64,000 nt of DNA from Streptomyces sp. WAC 04229 (GTDB taxonomy: Bacteria > Actinomycetota > Actinomycetes > Streptomycetales > Streptomycetaceae), in contig NZ_QHJH01000002.1 in assembly GCF_003947455.1 (NCBI RefSeq), forward strand, positions 1-64,000, written 5' to 3'. Shown here one piece after another: positions 18,001 to 31,400 of this stretch. The notes beneath the pieces are model-generated. The model made no database searches and was not told the DNA's origin. It saw only the letters and a list, made by a program, of their open reading frames with translations. The position numbers were made by a program, and so were the translations under genes. Every line of letters starts with the position of its first letter. The first letter of the stretch is position 1.

Positions 18001-21000
18001 TCGGTGCGCAGCACCAGCGTGTTGACGAAGAAGCCGATCATCCGCTCCAGCTCGACCTCGGTGCGCCCCGCCACCGGGGTGCCCACGCAGATGTCGGTCG
18101 CGCCGGTGTACCGGTGCAGCAGGGCCTGGTAGCCGCCGAGCAGCGTCATGAAGAGCGTCGTGTCGTGGCTGCGGCCCAGCCGTTCGAGGTCGGCGCGCAG
18201 CCCGGCCGGGAGCTGTCGGTCGGCGACCGCGCCGTTGTTGGTCTGTACCCGCGGCCGGGGCCGGTCGGTCGGCAGTTCCAGGGCGGCGGGGATGCCGGCG
18301 AGCTGCTCGGTCCAGTAGGGCAGGCCGCTGTCGAGGATGCCGGGCATCCGGTCGCGCTGCCACAGCGTGTAGTCGCCGTACTGGACGGGCAGCGGCGGCA
18401 GCGGCGACTCCCGGCCGTCCCGGAACGCGTTGTACAGGCGGCTGATCTCGTCGCAGAGCACGTCGAGGGACCAGCCGTCGATCACGATGTGGTGCACGCA
18501 CAGGGCGAGCACGTACCGGTCGGTGCCGGTACGGAACACGGTGACCCGCAGCATCGGCCCCGCCGCCAGGTCGAAGGGGCGCCGCAGATCGTCGGTGATC
18601 CGCTGCTCCTGCCCTGCCTCGTCCAGGCCCGTCACGTCGACCAGCGGTATCTCCACCGGCACGGGCGGCAGCACCTTCTGCACCGGCTCGCCGTCCTGCT
18701 CGGGCAGCACCGTGCGCAGCACCTCGTGCCGCCGCACCACCTCGGTGACGGCGTCGCGCAGCGGCCCCATTCTCAGATCGCCCGTCAGGTCGAGGACGAG
18801 CGGAATGGCGTACGCGAGGTCCGCACCGGACTGTTCGAGGAACCACAGCCGCCGCTGCATGAACGCGGCGGGCAGCGGCTCGTCCGACACGGGCCGGGGG
18901 ACGACGGCCTGCCGCCGGGCCAGACCGGAGCCGCCGATCGCACGGGCCAGTCCGGCGACCGTCGGGTTGTCGAGGACCGACTCGATCGGCAGCTCCGTCT
19001 CGAAGCGGGCCCGCAGGCGGGAGCCGAGCTGGGTGGCGAGCAGGGAGTGCCCGCCCAGTTCGAAGAAGTCGTCGTGGACGCCGACGGCGGCCAGCCCGAG
19101 GAGCTCGCACCAGATCGCCGCGACGGCCTCCTCGGTCGCGTCCCGGGGCCCGTCGAGGACCTCGTCGGCGGCCTCCGTCTCCGCCGCCCCGGGCACGGTC
19201 TCCACGGCGGGCGGGGGTTCTTCGTCGAGGAGCCACCAGCGGCCGTCGCGCCAGGCGTGCACCGCACCGACAGCGGCCGGCGCCCGCACCGGGGCCGGCG
19301 CCTGTTCCTCCAGGTCGAACACGGTGACCCGAGCGGTCTCCCGCAGCCGGGCCACGAGGTCGGGCACCGGTCCTGCGCCGACGAGGCCGCTGCCCACCAG
19401 CAGCAGCCGCACCCCTGCGACGGCGGCCTGCCCGGCGAGTTCCGGCAGTGCGTCCCGTACGGAGGGGTCGTCGACCGCGACGGCGACGGCCGGCACGACC
19501 GCGCCCTCGGTGGCGGCGACCGCCCCGTCCGCCGCGGCGGACCGCACGGTGCCCGTGTCGCCGGCCAGCGTGGCGATCAGCCCCGGCGCGGGCAGGTCGC
19601 CGACCGTGACGACGACGTCGTGCTCCCGCCGGCCCGCGGCCGGATTCCCGGTGGGCCGGACGCGATTGCTCTCGCAATCGATCGGCTCGAACGGGTGCGG
19701 CGGCAGGGCGCACAGCTGCGGCGCGTCGAGGAGGTCCTCGACGGGAATGTCGAAGCCGCGCTCCCACAGCCTGCCGAGCGCGGCGAGGAGGTTCTCCTCC
19801 TCGCTCTTCTCGGCGCTTCCGCTGACCGGCACCGCCAGGTGCTCGCCGGTCCAGGCCGCATGCCCGCGCAGCATCCGGGTCAAGGTCTGGCCGGGGCCGA
19901 GCTCGACGAAGACCCGGCAGGAGCTGTCGAGGAGGGTGTCCGCGCAGTCGGACAGCCGCACCGTGCCGGCCGCGTGGTCGGCCCAGTAGGCGCCGCCCGA
20001 GGTGACCGCCGGATCGGCCCAGCCGCCGGTGACGTTGGACAGGTACGGCAGGGTGGGGGTCGTGTGCGGGATCTCCTCGACGATCCGGCCGAGCCGTTCG
20101 GCGGCCGGCCTGACCGCCTCCGTGTGGAAGGCGCCGTTGATGTCGAGGATCTGGTCGCCGAACCCGTCGGCCTTCAGCCGGTCGACCTCCTCGACCGGGC
20201 CGGCCAGCACCGAGTAGCGGGGCGCCTCGATCGCCACGGCCAGGCCAGGCCGCGCGGCGAGCAGTTCCCGCACCTCGTCCGGGGACGCCTTGACGGTCAG
20301 CATCCGGCCCGGCCCGACGCCGCTCAGGATGGTGCCGCGTTCGTGCACCAGACGCAGTGCGTCCGAGGGGGACCACCGTCCGGCGACGGCCGCGGCGACG
20401 AGTTCACCGGCGCTGTGCCCCAGCATGGCCTTCGGCTCGATGCCGTACGCCTGCAGCTGCCGGGCGAGGGAGAACCCGATGGCGAACAGCGCGAGCTGCT
20501 CGTTCACCATGCTCCGCAGCCAGTCCAGGCCGGGGTCCGGGCGCAGCACGACGCCGAGGTCGATGCCGTAGCGGCTGTGGCACTCGGCGGAGAGCGCGTC
20601 GAACGTCTCGCGGAACACCGGCAGCCTGCGGTGCGCGGCGCCGCCGAATCCGGAGCGCAGCACGCTGGTACCGGGGAACAGGAACGCGATGTCCCGCTCG
20701 GCAGAGACCCGGGCGACCGGCGGCGCCGCACGCAGCGCCTCGGCCGCCTCGGCCCGGTCGGTCGCGACCACGGCGCTGCGGTGGTCGAAGCGCCGCCGCC
20801 CGGTGGCCAGGGTGAACGCCACGTCGTCCTGCGGGTCGGCGGACGACTCCAAGTGCTCGGCGAGTGCGGTGCGCTGGCTGCGGACGGCCGCCGCCGAAGC
20901 TCCCGACAGGCAGAAGACACGGGGCTTCGCGGAGTCCGTACGCCTGCGGACCGGCGGCGACTCCAGGACGACGTGCGCGTTGGTGCCGCCCACGCCGAAG

Positions 21001-22223
21001 GCGCTCACCCCGGCGAGGACCGGCCCTTCGGCGGGCAGGGGGGCCAGCTCGGTGGCGATCCGGAACGGCGACGTGTCCAGTTCCAGGCCCGGGTTCGGAT
21101 CCCGGAAGTGCAGCGTCGGCACGAGCTCCCGGTGCTGCAGCATGAGCGCCGTCTTGATCAGCCCGGCCGCGCCGGCCGCGGCACCGGTGTGGCCGATGTT
21201 GCTCTTCACCGCGCCGAGCCGGCAGTAGCCGACCCGGTCGGTGGACTCACGGAACGCGGCGGTCAGCGCGGCCACCTCGACGGGGTCGCCGACCCGCGTG
21301 GCGGTGCCGTGCGCCTCCACGTACGCGATGTCGTCGGCCTCCACACCGGCCTGGGCGTGCGCGTACTGGATGGCGTCGCGCTGGCCGGCGAACGAGGGCG
21401 CGCTGAAGCCGATCTTCTCCCCGCCGTCGTTGTTCAGCGCCGAGCCGCGGATCACCGCGACGATCCGGTTGCCGTCCTTGACCGCGTCCTCCAGCCGCCG
21501 CAGCACCACCACGGCCACGCCGCTGCTGCCGACCGTGCCGCTGGCGGCCGCGTCGAACGGGCGGCAGTGGCCGTCCGCGGACTCGACGTACCCCTCCTCG
21601 TACAGGTAGCCGGTGACCTGCGGCAGCCACAGCGAGGCGCCCCCGGCGAGGGCCGCGTCGCACTCGTAGTTGAGGAGGCTCTGCGCGGCCTGGTGCACCG
21701 CCACCAGCGACGTCGAGCACGCTGTCTGCACGGTGAGCGCCGGGCCGCGCAGCCCCAGCTTGTACGCGACCCGGGTGGCGAGGAAGTCCTTGTCGTAGCC
21801 GATCATGCTGGACAGTCCGTCGCCCCCGGTGCCCTGCAGCTCCGGGTTCATCATGTCGCAGCCCGCGTACACACCGACCCAGCCGTCGAAGCGCTGCGGG
21901 TCGATCCCGGCGTCGTCGAGCGCCGTCGACGCCGACTCCAGGAAGACCCGCTGCTGCGGGTCCATCGCCGCGGCCTCGGCCGGGCTGTAGCCGAAGAACC
22001 TGCGGTCGAAGAACTCACCGCCCGTCAGCACACCGCGGGCGGGAACATAGCGCGGATGCCGGGCCAGCGCTGGATCCACCCCGGCGGCGATCAGCTCGTC
22101 GAGGCCGAACCGGCTGATGCCTTCGACACCGTTGCGCAGGTTTCGCCAGAACCGGCCGGCGTTCTCAGCCCCGGGCAGCCGGGCGGCCAGCCCGACGATG
22201 GCCACGGCATTGGACTCGCTCAT
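12018..22223 (-). CDS. PKS-NRPS hybrid: KS-AT-carrier-C-A-PCP-C-A-PCP-TE
   Basis: A 3401-aa terminal assembly-line protein. KS (about residues 5-430) has the Cys in TACSTS (about 168), EAHGTAT and [14 protein letters not shown] (about 520-830) has GHSAGE (about 602) and GAFHTEA, malonyl-like but atypical. No KR is present; residues about 860-1010 are an unassigned linker. The first carrier has GGHSL at about 1058. Module 1: C (HHIVIDGWS, about 1248), A with pocket D-T-D-D-L-V-Y-V-D-K (polar/basic substrate suspected), PCP GGHSL at about 2098. Module 2: C of DCL type (HHIAGDGWS, about 2287), A pocket D-A-W-C-M-G-V-V-V-K (hydrophobic suspected), PCP GGHSL at about 3135. TE has GWSAGG (about 3261) and releases the product. 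Start ATG 22223 ([11 protein letters not shown]) overlaps the upstream stop by ATGA. Pocket residues come from manual alignment to GrsA. Confidence 0.95.
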   Translation of the reverse strand: MSESNAVAIVGLAARLPGAENAGRFWRNLRNGVEGISRFGLDELIAAGVDPALARHPRYVPARGVLTGGEFFDRRFFGYSPAEAAAMDPQQRVFLESASTALDDAGIDPQRFDGWVGVYAGCDMMNPELQGTGGDGLSSMIGYDKDFLATRVAYKLGLRGPALTVQTACSTSLVAVHQAAQSLLNYECDAALAGGASLWLPQVTGYLYEEGYVESADGHCRPFDAAASGTVGSSGVAVVVLRRLEDAVKDGNRIVAVIRGSALNNDGGEKIGFSAPSFAGQRDAIQYAHAQAGVEADDIAYVEAHGTATRVGDPVEVAALTAAFRESTDRVGYCRLGAVKSNIGHTGAAAGAAGLIKTALMLQHRELVPTLHFRDPNPGLELDTSPFRIATELAPLPAEGPVLAGVSAFGVGGTNAHVVLESPPVRRRTDSAKPRVFCLSGASAAAVRSQRTALAEHLESSADPQDDVAFTLATGRRRFDHRSAVVATDRAEAAEALRAAPPVARVSAERDIAFLFPGTSVLRSGFGGAAHRRLPVFRETFDALSAECHSRYGIDLGVVLRPDPGLDWLRSMVNEQLALFAIGFSLARQLQAYGIEPKAMLGHSAGELVAAAVAGRWSPSDALRLVHERGTILSGVGPGRMLTVKASPDEVRELLAARPGLAVAIEAPRYSVLAGPVEEVDRLKADGFGDQILDINGAFHTEAVRPAAERLGRIVEEIPHTTPTLPYLSNVTGGWADPAVTSGGAYWADHAAGTVRLSDCADTLLDSSCRVFVELGPGQTLTRMLRGHAAWTGEHLAVPVSGSAEKSEEENLLAALGRLWERGFDIPVEDLLDAPQLCALPPHPFEPIDCESNRVRPTGNPAAGRREHDVVVTVGDLPAPGLIATLAGDTGTVRSAAADGAVAATEGAVVPAVAVAVDDPSVRDALPELAGQAAVAGVRLLLVGSGLVGAGPVPDLVARLRETARVTVFDLEEQAPAPVRAPAAVGAVHAWRDGRWWLLDEEPPPAVETVPGAAETEAADEVLDGPRDATEEAVAAIWCELLGLAAVGVHDDFFELGGHSLLATQLGSRLRARFETELPIESVLDNPTVAGLARAIGGSGLARRQAVVPRPVSDEPLPAAFMQRRLWFLEQSGADLAYAIPLVLDLTGDLRMGPLRDAVTEVVRRHEVLRTVLPEQDGEPVQKVLPPVPVEIPLVDVTGLDEAGQEQRITDDLRRPFDLAAGPMLRVTVFRTGTDRYVLALCVHHIVIDGWSLDVLCDEISRLYNAFRDGRESPLPPLPVQYGDYTLWQRDRMPGILDSGLPYWTEQLAGIPAALELPTDRPRPRVQTNNGAVADRQLPAGLRADLERLGRSHDTTLFMTLLGGYQALLHRYTGATDICVGTPVAGRTEVELERMIGFFVNTLVLRTELDRTLSFTDLLARVRETAVGAFAHQEVPFERLVEELNPARDPSRNPLFQVMFNLLNLNDDPLDLTGVAAHDRPGSGLGSSQVDLSLDIYQRDDGLLCRLEYNTDLFDAATADRLLRHFETLLTALAANPGAALGSCELLDSAERRRLLEEWNDTACPVEPVTVPEMFERAARRVPDQVAVVARDGRLTHAELHARANRVARHLIAQGVGPEDRVALVLPRTADMVVALLGVLKSGAAYVPVDLAMPRDRAGAMLEDAAPAVVVTGLDDEVLAGFPDGDLDPAERVRPLDPRHPAYLIYTSGSTGKPKAVVVEHRNVVNLFHEHRTTLIAPLAARAGTVQVALTASFSFDTSWDELLWLADGHTLHVIDEELRADTEALVRYVRDERIDFLDVTPSYAKPLIAAGLLDGGDGGGHAPAILSVGGEAIDAALWDEIGAAPRTDCYNYYGPTECTVDTLGSPIVAGRPVTLGRPLANTRAYVLGPDLQPVPPGVAGELYHAGAGLARGYRGRTGMTAARFVADPYGEPGSRMYRTGDLVRWRGDSTLEYLGRTDDQVKIRGFRIEPGEIETVLEGHPAVTQAVVVAREDRPGDARLVAYVVPADADAAELRAWTARSLPDYMVPAAVVPLARIPLNTSGKADRKALPAPVFAAAAASRAPRTPAERTLADLFADLLAVPPVGIDDDFFALGGHSLLATRLITRIRSAFDADLPVRALFETPTVAGLAEQLAAAGRACDSALRVFERPEILPLSFAQQRLWFLDRLTGSDSTYNLPFALRLTGTLDPGALRQALADVTGRHEALRTVLPEVDGEPRQVVLAGPGARPEMTVTDVARAGLEEAVGRACTTGFDLGSELPWRAHLFRLADDEHVLVVVLHHIAGDGWSLAPLVEDLGTAYRARLTGAAPDWRPLPVQYADYTLWQREILGDEDDPQSTLARQIAFWSDTLAGAPELLDLPLDRPRGASADGHSGVLDFRIPAEVHGALAGLAQEHGCTLFMVLQAGLATLLTRSGAGTDLPIGTVVAGRQDEALDDLVGFFVNTLVLRTDTSGDPTFRDLLARVKERDLAALAHQDLPYDRLVEILNPVRSPAAHPLFQVAFVLQNTGRAEVVLPGLRVEPEPVGGVNAKFDLTFNFSETDDGVDGSLEYRTDLFDASTVAALAERLLRLLTAAAAEPDTRVSAFELLSDDERRRVLPDASPAPVPPRTFPELFADTVAAYPDEIAVADGRVEWTYAELDTRADDLARLFAAHGAGPEDVVGLALPRSAEMVAALLAVQKAGAAYMPVDPGYPAERIAYLLSDAAPALVVSTGETAAVLPRLDCPVLRLDALPEAPADGPVPAAVDLRNPAYLIHTSGSTGRPKGVVVSHAGLAAFAATQRERIGTGPGDVVLQFASPSFDASVWDLSLGLLSGARLVLAPPEQLLPGPALTGLIRRHGITHMCLPPSSLAELDPAEVPASVTVMVGGEACPAGVAATWSDGRTLINVYGPTEATVVGTVSDPLSGSGAPPMGRAVRDMRLYVLDGTLRPVPPGVPGELYLAGPGLARGYLRRPAVTAERFVADPYGSGGARMYRTGDLVRWRGDGTLEYLGRTDDQVKIRGFRIELGEVEAVLTGHPSVSQAAAVVREDRPGDRRLVAYVTTTGAETAPAELRAWMRERVPAHLVPSAVVLLGAFPLTPSRKIDRKALPAPEAGVANRPARTAREVALCGLFAEVLGLERVGVDDGFFELGGHSLLAVKLLKRIQSALGAELNMRTLFAAPTPEALAEQLDLAVPANAAVDVLLPVRAVGTAPALFCVHPVSGLSWCYAGLLPHLPGHPLYGLQARREETAADLDAMVDDYLAQLRSVQPAGPYHLLGWSAGGTIAHALACRLQRDGEQVRFLALLDSAPADGRMDRAAIARAIGDDVGVTGEDLDVLVDSGLHTHRLLHETPPGVFHGNVVYLTAARDGAPAVDSWLGHVDGEINEYRIDCHHTTMMRQGPLTEIGPIIAAELKETR

Positions 22224-25200
22224 GCGTCCTCTCCAACCTTTGTCGGGCGGGCGGTGCGGGCACGACGGGCCCGCCGCGCCTGTACGGCGCGGCTGCGGAC
22301 CTGGGCGGCCGAGGAGGACGGCTCGCCGTTGCCGGCGGCCAGGGACCGGGCCAGCGCGTGCACGGTGGGATGTTCGAACAGGCGCCGGATCGGCAGGGTC
22401 AGGGACAGCTCGCTCTCCAGCCGGGCGTGCAGCGTGCCGAGGAGCAGCGAATTGCCGCCGAGGTCGAAGAAGTTGTCGTGCGTACCGACCGCGTCGAGGC
22501 CGAGCACCGCCGACCACACACCGGCGATCCGCCGCTCCGTCTCCGACTCCGGCGCCGTCCAAGCGATCTCACCGACCCGGTCGGCGCGCTGAGGCCGGGG
22601 CAGCGCCTCCGTGTCGAGCTTCCCGCGATGGTTCAGCGGCAGCTCGGGCAGCCACACCACGGCACTCGGCACCATGAACTCGGGCAGCCGCGACTTCAAT
22701 CGCGTCAGCACCGCCGGTGTGTCCGCACGCTCGCCCGCCACGGCCACCAGATAGGCGACCAGCGGCGCCGCCTCACCCGGACGGCCGCGCACCACCGCCT
22801 GACGCACCGCGGGGTCGGCCAGCAACTGCGTCTCGACCTCGGCGGGTTCGACCCGGTAGCCGCGGATCTTCAGCTGCCGGTCCAGGCGGCCCAGATATTC
22901 GAGGGTGCCGTCCGGCAGCCAGCGAGCCCGGTCCCCGGTGCGGTACACCCAGCCGGGATTGCCGTCCGGATCGCGGTCACTGAACCGCTCCCCGGTCAGG
23001 TCCTCCCGGCCCCAGTAGCCCTGCGCGACGGTCGCCCCGCCGACGAACAGCTCGCCGGGCATCCCCACCGGGCAGCGTCGCCCCGCCGCGTCCAGGATGT
23101 ACGGGCGTACACCGTCGAGGGGCCGGCCGATGCAGTTCAGCACCGTCGCCGTCGACACGTCGAGGACATGGCTGGTCGTGATGAACGTCTCGGTCGGCCC
23201 GTACGCGTCGCAGACCCCGTACGGGACGGCCGGCGGGAGCGTGGTCAGCGCCGAGCCGGCGAAGAACAGCCAGCGCAGCGCCGGCAGTTCGGTGCCCGCC
23301 GCCCACAGCGCCTCGGCCACGGGTGTCGGCGCGAAGAACATCGTCACGCCCTGCTCGCCGAGCCATGAGGTGAGTTCGGGGACTACGACGGGACGTTCGT
23401 ACGGCAGCAGTTCCGCGCCGCCGCACAGCGCGGGCCACAACTCGTGCTGCGTCGTGTCGAACGCGACGCTGTGGATCTGGCTGACCCGGTCGCCGGGCCG
23501 CACGTCGAAGGCGTCGATGTGCCAGCGGGTCACGTGCGCGAGGCTCCCGTGCCGGTACGCGACACCCTTCGGCTCACCGGTGGTGCCCGACGTATACAGG
23601 ATGTACGCCGTCGCATCCGGGCCCGGCAGCGCCGCCGGGGCGTTCTTGGTGAGCGTGCCGACGCTGTCGTCGACCGTGCCGATGTCGACGACCTCGACGC
23701 CCGGCGGCACGGCACCGGCGGCCTCGGCGGGCAGGTCGGTGACGACCGCGCACGCACCGGCGTTGCCGAGGATGAACCGGATCCGGTCCTCCGGGTACTC
23801 CGGATCGAGCGGGCAGATCGCCAGCCCTGCCTTCCACCCGGCCAGCATCGATACGACGAGGTCGGCCCCGCGAGGCAGCAGCAGCGCAACCACCGTGCGG
23901 TCACCGGCCAGCGGCCGCAGCACCGCCGCCAGCGCGTCGGCCCGCGCGTCGAGCGCGGCGTAGCTGAGGACACCGCTGCGCGAGCGGAGCGCCGGCGCGT
24001 CCGGCTGCTGGGCGCACCGCTGCGCGAACAGCGCCGGAACCGTCGTTTCCGCATCCGCCGGGGCGGACTCCTCGAACCGGGCGAGCTCCTCCCGTTCGGG
24101 GGCGCCGAGCAGGTCGACCGTGCCGACCGGCTGGTCCGCGACCTCGGCGAACGATTCGACGAACCGGCCCAGCCAGGCGGCCATCCGCTCCGCCTCACCG
24201 CCGGTGAGCCGGTCACCGCGGTACAGGATCGTGCCCCGCAGCCTGCCGTCGGTCTCCTCGAAGCCGACGGTCAGCCCGAACTTCCCGGCGTACCCGGCCC
24301 CCGCGTGGTCCAGTTCGACAGGCGTGAGCGCGGCCCCGCCGACCGGCATGGCGGCCGCTCCCGCCGCGGTCGCGGCCAGCGTGACGTCCGCGTACGGAGT
24401 CCAGCCCGGGCGGCGCGGCGGCCGCAGCCGGCTCACCACGTCCTCGAACGGCACCCGGTCCAGGTCGAACGCGCCGAGCACGGTCTCCCGCATGGCGAGC
24501 GCCAGGTCCAGCACCGTGGTGTCCGGATCGCACTCCGAGCGCAGCACAAGCGTGTTGAGGCACGGCCCGAGCAGGTCGGGGAACTCGTCCCGGTTGGCGA
24601 CCGGGCAGCCGAACGCGACGTCCTCCTGCCCGGTCCACCGGTGCAGCAGCGCGGCGAGCCCGGTCGCGGCGACCATGAACCAGGACAGTCCGTGCTCCCC
24701 GCGCATCCGGCGCAGCCCGTCCAGCGCCCCGGGCCCGAGCGGGATGGTCACCGAACCGGGCGGCGAGGTCTGCAACGGCGGAGTCAGTGCCGGGAACGCC
24801 GGTGTCCCGGAGAGCCGCCGCTCCCACGCGTCCAGCGCCTCACGGCCGTGCGCACTGTCCCGTTCCCCGGCCTGTGCCATCGCGAAGTCCCGGAACTGCG
24901 GACGGCCGGACGGCAGCAGCTCGGCCAACGGCACCTCGGGCAGGTCGGCGAGCCCGTCGAGGACCCGGCCGAGCCGCTCGGCGAGCCGCCGGGCACGGGC
25001 GGCGGTGTGCCGGTCCCCGCGATACGACAGCACCGCGGTGAGCCGTTCGTGGTCCTCCACGAACGTCACGGTGAGACCGAACTTCGTCTCGTGCTGCCAG
25101 CGGTCGAACGGCAGCGCCGCCATCGTCGCCGGGCCCAGCGCCTGCCGGGTGCGCGGCACGGACACCAGGTTCAGCATGACGTCCAGGTACGGGGTGCGCC

Positions 25201-28200
25201 CGGACCGCCGCTGCGGGGCCAGTTCGGACAGCACCTCGGGCAGCGGCGCCGCCTGGTACTCGAACGCGTCGAGCATGCTGTCGCGCACCTCGCCGAGCAG
25301 GTCGGCGAACGTCGTCGCCGCCTCGGCCCGCGATCGCAGCACCACCGTGTTCAGACAGGGCCCCAGCAGGTCGTCGAGGTCGTCGCCCTCCCGGTTGGCC
25401 ATCGGCAGCCCGAACGTGACGTCGCCGCCTTCGTCCGCACGGTGCAGCCACGCGGCGACCGCCGCGACCGCCACCATGTACCAGGACACCCGGTGCTCGT
25501 CGCGGAGCGCGGCCGTGCGGCGGGCGAAGTCCGGCGCGAACGGGACCGGCACCGCGCCGTGCGCCTCCGGGCGCCGCGGCGGCGCGCCGAGGGCGAGGGT
25601 CTCGGGCGCGCCGGTCAGCCGGTCCACCCAGTGGCCGACGGCGTCCGGGTCCTCGTCCCACCGGGCCTGCGCGAACTGCACCACGGGCGGCAGCTCACCG
25701 ACGGTCCCACCGAGGGCGCGCGCATAGAAGTGGGCGAGGTCGCGTTCCAGCGTCGGCACCGACTGCGCGTCGAACGCGATGTGGTGGAAGCACAGCAGCA
25801 GCGTGTGCGCGTCCGGTCCGGTCCGCACCAGGCGGGCCCGCAGCAGCCGCCCGGCCGCGAGGTCGAACGGCGTCGACGCCTCCCGGTCGGTCAGGACGGC
25901 CAGGTCCTCGGTGTCACGGACCAGTTCAGGCGTCCACGGTTCGGTGACGACCTGGTGGAGCCGCCCGTCGTGGTGGTGGAACGCGGTCCGCAGGATCTCG
26001 TGCCGTTCGACGAGCGCGCCCAGCGCGGTCCGCAGCGCCCCCGGGTCGAGGTCGCCGGTGATCCGCCACGACAGGGGAACGTTGTAGGCGGGACCGGTGC
26101 AGTCCATCTGCTCGGCCAGCCACATCTGTTCCTGCATGCTCGTCGCGGGCACACCGGACGCCGCCGTCTCCGGCTGCTCCACGAGCCGGTCTTCGGCCCG
26201 CGTGTCCAGGTGCGCGGCGAGTTCGTCGAGCCGCGGCACACGGTACAGGTCACGGACGGAGAGGCGGATCCCGGTGCGGGCGGCGATCGCCCCGGTGAGC
26301 CGGGGCACCAGCAGGGAGTGCCCGCCGATCTCGAAGAACGAGTCACCGGCGCCCGGCGGCGGACAGCCGAGGACCTCTGTGAAGATCTGGGCGAGGAGTT
26401 GTTCCGTCGGTGTCGACGGCTCGGCGCGGGGCGCGGTCGGCAGCCCGCCGCCCTGGGCGCGCAGCGCGTTGCGGTCCACCTTGCCGTTGCCGGTCAGCGG
26501 GAAGCGCTCCACGATCCGGAAGACCGCGGGCACCATGTACGAAGGAAGCCGGGTCGAGAGATGGGCGCGCAGGTCGGCGGCCGACGGCGGCTCCCCGTCG
26601 CACACCAGGTACCCGGCGAGCGTGTCGGCGTCGTCGAGGAGTACCGCCGCGTCCGCCACGTCGGGCCGTTCCCGCAGGAGCGCCTCGATCTCACCCGGCT
26701 CCACCCGGAATCCGTGCAGTTTGATCTGGTTGTCCACCCGGTTGACGTACGCGAGCTGCCCGTCCGGCAGCATCCGCACGAGGTCACCGGTGCCGTAGAT
26801 GATGCCGCCCTCCGGGTCTGCCGGGTCGGTGCGGAACCTCTCGGCGGTCAGCTCGGGCCGGCGCAGATATCCGGCGGCGACACCGTCACCGCCGATCCAC
26901 AGCTCGCCCGGTTCCCCCGCCGGTACGGGCCGCAGCTTCTCGTCGAGGACGTGCAGGGTGGTGTTGGTGACCGGCTGGCCCAGCGTGACCGGGCCGGTGG
27001 CCGCGACCAGTCCCGCGGTCGACCAGATGGTGGTCTCGGTGGGGCCGTACAGGTTCCACAACGCCCGCGAGCGGCGGTGCAGCTCGTCGGCGAGGGGCCG
27101 CGGCAGCGCCTCCCCACCACAGAGGACGTTCAGTTCGGGGTCGCCCTCCCACCCCGCGGCGAGCAGCATCCGCCACGTCGCCGGTGTCGCCTGCATGTGG
27201 GTGGGGCGGGCACGGGCCAGATGCCGCACGAGCAGGTCACCGTCGCGGGCCACCTCCGCGGAGGCGACGTCGACGGTGCCGCCGGTGATCAGCGGGAGGA
27301 ACAGTTCGAGGGCGGCGATGTCGAAGCAGACCGTGGTGAGGGCCAGCATCGTGTCGCGGTCGCCGAACCCGGGCCGGACCGCCATGGACCGCAGCAGGTT
27401 CGCCAGACCACGATGCGTGACCTGCACGCCCTTCGGCCTGCCCGTGGAACCCGAGGTGTAGATGACGTATGCGAGGTCTTCGCCGCCCACCGGGACCGGC
27501 ACGGCGAGCGGTGCGGCCGTGAGGACCTCGCCCAACAGGACGGTCTCGACGCCGGTGGCGGCCAGCTCGGCGCCCGGGGCCCGGTCGGCGATGAGCAGCG
27601 CCGCCCGGGAGTCGTCGAGCATGCCGGCGATCCGCTCGTCCGGGTAGATCGGGTCGAGCGGCACATACGCGGCACCCGAAAGCAGCACACCCAGCAGCGT
27701 CGGCACCAGGTCCGCCGACCGGTCGAGGTACACCCCGACGAGGTCGCCCCGCCCCAGCCCGCGCGCCGCGAGATGACCGGCCACCGCGTGCGCCCGGCGG
27801 CCGAGTTCGGCATAGCTGAGCGTGCTGCCCTCGTGCACCAGCGCCGTGTCGTCCGGGGTGCGCGCGGCCTGCCCGAGGAACAGCGCGGGCAGCGGCAGCG
27901 CCTCCTCCTGCCACACGGGCGTCGCGGTCGGGGCGGTACCCACGCCCAGCTCGGCGGCGGCCACGTCGTAGCGCTCGCGCAGCTCACGCAGGAACACCTG
28001 GGTGGACGTGGCGTCCCAGATCAGGTGGTGGGCGCAGAGGAACAACACCTGCCGCTGTCCGTCGAGTTGGGCCAGGCCGATGCGCAGCAGCCGCCGTCCT
28101 CCCAGGTCGAACGGCCTGCGGGAGCCCGCACGTATCCACGCCTCGACGGCGTGCTCCGGCTCGCCCCGCAGGTCGGCCCGGTCGACGACCGGCGTCCAGG

Positions 28201-28435
28201 CCTCGCCGACCTGCTGGAACAGGCGTCCGTCACGCTCGGCGAACGTCGTACGCAGGATCTCGTGCCGCTCGATCAGCACCGCCACGGCCCGCTCCAGCGC
28301 CTCCGCGGAGAGCGTGCCCCGCACCCGCCACGCGTACGGCACGTTGTAGAGTCCGCCGCCCGGTTCGAGACGCTCGGCGAACCACATGCGTTCCTGGACG
28401 CTTGTCGCCGGCGTGCCGACGGTCGTCGTGCTCAT
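22220..28435 (-). CDS. Two-module NRPS with a split condensation domain
   Basis: The 2071-aa protein reads: C N-lobe only (residues 1-180; [17 protein letters not shown] at about 136-141); A (about 185-690; pocket D-I-L-Q-L-G-L-I-W-K, the textbook glycine code); PCP (IGGHSL, about 706); a complete C domain (about 760-1175; HHIAFD at about 883); then a second C C-lobe without an N-lobe (about 1190-1475; [28 protein letters not shown]); A (about 1480-1975; pocket D-T-H-F-F-A-A-I-T-K, substrate unassigned); PCP (LGGNSL, about 1991). The two orphan lobes together make one C domain, as if an A-PCP-C unit had been inserted between them. Both HHxxxD sites are intact but followed by Ala instead of Gly. 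The ATG at 28435 overlaps the upstream TGA; the stop overlaps the next ATG. It should add Gly and one further residue after valine. Confidence 0.93.
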   Translation of the reverse strand: MSTTTVGTPATSVQERMWFAERLEPGGGLYNVPYAWRVRGTLSAEALERAVAVLIERHEILRTTFAERDGRLFQQVGEAWTPVVDRADLRGEPEHAVEAWIRAGSRRPFDLGGRRLLRIGLAQLDGQRQVLFLCAHHLIWDATSTQVFLRELRERYDVAAAELGVGTAPTATPVWQEEALPLPALFLGQAARTPDDTALVHEGSTLSYAELGRRAHAVAGHLAARGLGRGDLVGVYLDRSADLVPTLLGVLLSGAAYVPLDPIYPDERIAGMLDDSRAALLIADRAPGAELAATGVETVLLGEVLTAAPLAVPVPVGGEDLAYVIYTSGSTGRPKGVQVTHRGLANLLRSMAVRPGFGDRDTMLALTTVCFDIAALELFLPLITGGTVDVASAEVARDGDLLVRHLARARPTHMQATPATWRMLLAAGWEGDPELNVLCGGEALPRPLADELHRRSRALWNLYGPTETTIWSTAGLVAATGPVTLGQPVTNTTLHVLDEKLRPVPAGEPGELWIGGDGVAAGYLRRPELTAERFRTDPADPEGGIIYGTGDLVRMLPDGQLAYVNRVDNQIKLHGFRVEPGEIEALLRERPDVADAAVLLDDADTLAGYLVCDGEPPSAADLRAHLSTRLPSYMVPAVFRIVERFPLTGNGKVDRNALRAQGGGLPTAPRAEPSTPTEQLLAQIFTEVLGCPPPGAGDSFFEIGGHSLLVPRLTGAIAARTGIRLSVRDLYRVPRLDELAAHLDTRAEDRLVEQPETAASGVPATSMQEQMWLAEQMDCTGPAYNVPLSWRITGDLDPGALRTALGALVERHEILRTAFHHHDGRLHQVVTEPWTPELVRDTEDLAVLTDREASTPFDLAAGRLLRARLVRTGPDAHTLLLCFHHIAFDAQSVPTLERDLAHFYARALGGTVGELPPVVQFAQARWDEDPDAVGHWVDRLTGAPETLALGAPPRRPEAHGAVPVPFAPDFARRTAALRDEHRVSWYMVAVAAVAAWLHRADEGGDVTFGLPMANREGDDLDDLLGPCLNTVVLRSRAEAATTFADLLGEVRDSMLDAFEYQAAPLPEVLSELAPQRRSGRTPYLDVMLNLVSVPRTRQALGPATMAALPFDRWQHETKFGLTVTFVEDHERLTAVLSYRGDRHTAARARRLAERLGRVLDGLADLPEVPLAELLPSGRPQFRDFAMAQAGERDSAHGREALDAWERRLSGTPAFPALTPPLQTSPPGSVTIPLGPGALDGLRRMRGEHGLSWFMVAATGLAALLHRWTGQEDVAFGCPVANRDEFPDLLGPCLNTLVLRSECDPDTTVLDLALAMRETVLGAFDLDRVPFEDVVSRLRPPRRPGWTPYADVTLAATAAGAAAMPVGGAALTPVELDHAGAGYAGKFGLTVGFEETDGRLRGTILYRGDRLTGGEAERMAAWLGRFVESFAEVADQPVGTVDLLGAPEREELARFEESAPADAETTVPALFAQRCAQQPDAPALRSRSGVLSYAALDARADALAAVLRPLAGDRTVVALLLPRGADLVVSMLAGWKAGLAICPLDPEYPEDRIRFILGNAGACAVVTDLPAEAAGAVPPGVEVVDIGTVDDSVGTLTKNAPAALPGPDATAYILYTSGTTGEPKGVAYRHGSLAHVTRWHIDAFDVRPGDRVSQIHSVAFDTTQHELWPALCGGAELLPYERPVVVPELTSWLGEQGVTMFFAPTPVAEALWAAGTELPALRWLFFAGSALTTLPPAVPYGVCDAYGPTETFITTSHVLDVSTATVLNCIGRPLDGVRPYILDAAGRRCPVGMPGELFVGGATVAQGYWGREDLTGERFSDRDPDGNPGWVYRTGDRARWLPDGTLEYLGRLDRQLKIRGYRVEPAEVETQLLADPAVRQAVVRGRPGEAAPLVAYLVAVAGERADTPAVLTRLKSRLPEFMVPSAVVWLPELPLNHRGKLDTEALPRPQRADRVGEIAWTAPESETERRIAGVWSAVLGLDAVGTHDNFFDLGGNSLLLGTLHARLESELSLTLPIRRLFEHPTVHALARSLAAGNGEPSSSAAQVRSRAVQARRARRARTARPTKVGEDA

Positions 28436-31400
28436 ACTTCGGTCCTCCTGAGGTCGTCGACAGCGGCGGCGAACGCCTCAGCCGTGGGTTGGTCGAACAG
28501 CGTGCGCACGCTCAGCCGGACACCGAGGACACGGCGCAGCCTGGCCACCACGCGTGTGGCGAGCAGCGAATCGCCGCCCAGATGGAAGAAGTTGTCGGCC
28601 ATACCGACCTCGCCCGCACCGAGCTGCTCGGCCCAGACACGGCACACCGCCGCCTCCAGGTCCGTGCGCGGCGCGACACCGGCGGCGCGTTCGGCCCGCA
28701 CCGGCTGCGGCAGCCGCGCACGGTCGACCTTGCCGCTGGCGTTCAGCGGGAACTGGTCGAGCAGCACGAAGTCGCTCGGCACCATGTACGGGGGCAGCGC
28801 GGCGGCCAGCTGGTTCTGCAGCTCCGGCACGGACAGCTCGGCACCCACGTGCGGCACCGCGTAGGCGACGAGCCGGGGCCCGTCGTCGTCCCGGTGCGCC
28901 AGCACCAGCGCCGACCGCACCCCGGGGCAGCCGGTGAGCCGCGCCTCGATCTCGCCCGGCTCGATCCGGTAGCCGCGGATCTTCACCTGGTCGTCGCTGC
29001 GGCCGAGGAACTCCAGCGTGCCGTCGGGCAGCCACCGCACCATGTCACCGGTGCGGTACAGCAGCGCCCCGTCCTCGCCGTACGGATCGGGCACGAACCG
29101 CTCGGCCGTCAGGTCCGGCGCCCCCACGTAGCCGTGGGCGAGACCGAGGCCCGCGACGAGCAGCTCACCGGGCACCCCGGCGGGCACCAGCCGCAGCTGC
29201 GGGTCGGTGACGTAGCAGCGGGAACCACGGACGGGCCTGCCGATGGGGATCGACACGGCGTCCGGCGGCACCTCGGTGATCAGGTGCGTGGTGCTGAACG
29301 TGGTGTTCTCCGTCGGCCCGTACCCGTTGAGGAGCCGCCCCGGCGCGTTCCGCGGCTCCAGCACGGTACGGATCACCGCGGGGTCGAGTGCTTCGCCGCC
29401 CACGAGGACCGTGCCGACCCCGGCGACCGCGTCCGGCACCTCGCCGACGGTGTGGTTGAACAGCGACGACGTCATCCACAGCACGGTGATGCCCTGCTCC
29501 CGCAGCGCGGCCGCGAACACCGCGGGCTCCACCACGGTCTCCTTCGGCAGGACGACCGCCTCGGCGCCGGTGAGCAGGGCGCCCCAGATCTCGAACGTGG
29601 CGGCGTCGAACGAGATGCTGCTGCTGTGCGCGACCCGGTCACCGGGCCCGATGTCGGCATAGTCGGTCTCGTGCACCAGCCGCACCACCGCCCGGTGCGG
29701 CACACGCACCCCCTTGGGACGGCCCGTCGACCCGGAGGTGTACATGACGTACGCCAGATCCTCCGGCCCCGGCACCCCCCGCGCCGCACGGCCCGTGGCC
29801 TCGGGCAGCCGGTCCATCAGCACCCGCGGCCCCGTCCAGGCCGCGGTCTTCTCCGCGTACGGGCTGCCGGTCACCACCGCCACGGCACCGGCATCGGCAA
29901 GGAGATCGCCGAGCCGCTCCGCCGGATAGCCGGGGTCGAGCGGCAGGTAGTGGCCGCCCGCCTTGAGGATGCCCAGCAGCGCTGCCACCTGGTCCGCGGA
30001 GCGGTCCAGGCAGACACCGACACACACCGGGCCGTCGAACCCGGCGAGCGCGGCCGCGACCCGTTCGGCCCGCGCGTCCAGTTCGGCGTACGTGAGGACC
30101 TCGGCCCCTTCGCGTACGGCGGGCGCGTCGGGGCGCAGCACGACCTGCTCGGCGAACAGCTCCGGCACCGATCTGCCCGGGCCGTGTGCCGGCGCGGCCG
30201 CGTTGCCCCGGGCGAGGAGTTCGGCCTCTTCGTCGGCGGTGAGCAGCGGCAGCGCGGACACCGGCCGGTCCGGGCCGGCGGCGGCACCGGCCAGGATCCG
30301 TTCGAGGTGTGCAAGGAGACGCTCCACGGTGGAGCGGTCGAACAGGTCCTGCCGGTAGTCGACGTCGACGACGAGTTCACCGCCGGCCTCGAAGGCCATC
30401 ACGTCGAGTTCGAACTTGACGACACCGGGATCGAAGACGAACTCGGTGACCGTCGAGCCGGGCACCCGCAGCGGATCGGCGGGCGTGTTGAGGAACGACA
30501 GCACGACATTGACCAGCGGCGGCCTGCTCAGATCACGGTCGGGGCCGTGCAGGTCGGCGAGCCGCTCGAACGGCAGGTCCTGGTTCTCCTGGGCCTGCAG
30601 CGCCGTCTCCTGCACCTGCCCGAGCAGCTCACCGAACGACGGGTCACCCGTCAGGTCCGTACGCAGCACGACCGTGTTGACGAAAAACCCCAGGAGTTCC
30701 TCCAGCTCGGGGCGATCGCGGTGGGCCAGGGCCGCGCCGAGGAGTACGTCCCGCTGCCCGGTGTGCCGGGCCAGCAGCGCCGACAACCCGGCGGCGACGG
30801 CCGCGAAGAGCGTCACGTCGTACCGGGCGGCCAGCCCACGCACCGCGGAGAGCACCTCGGCGGGAATACGCCGCCGCACCCGCGCCCCGTCCCAGCGCTG
30901 CACCGGTGGCCGCGGCCGGTCCGTGAGCAGCCCGAGCGGCTCACAGCCCGCCAACTTGTCGCGCCAGTAGGTGAGTTGACCGTCCAAGACGTCCTCGTCG
31001 AGGGTCTCCCGCTGCGAGCGGGCGAAGTCGGTGTACTGCAGCGGCGGCTCGCCCAGCGGCGAATCCATGTCGAGGAGGTACGCCTCGTACAGCTCGGACA
31101 CCTCACGCAGCAGCAGCGACAGGGTCCACTGGTCGGCCACCACGTGGTGGAGGCAGAGCACCAGCACGTGGTCGTCGTCGTCGATACGCAGCAGACCTGC
31201 CCGCAGCAAGGGGCCCCTGCGCAGCTCGAACGGCCGCAGCACCTGATCCCGGGCCAGCTCCGCGGCGCGCGCGAGCCGCTCCTCCACCGGCCCGCCGCCG
31301 ACCGGCGTCACCGGCACCTCGACCGGCTCGCAGGCCTGGATCCGGTGCACCGGCCGACCGCCGGGCCCGTCGGTGACCGCGGCCCGCAACACCTCGTGCC

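Noticed and set aside
12816..22592. A 3258-codon open frame on the plus strand opposite the PKS-NRPS gene
   Set aside because: Antisense to a complete multidomain protein, with low-complexity composition and no recognisable domain. The same holds for the long plus-strand frames opposite 22220-34277.
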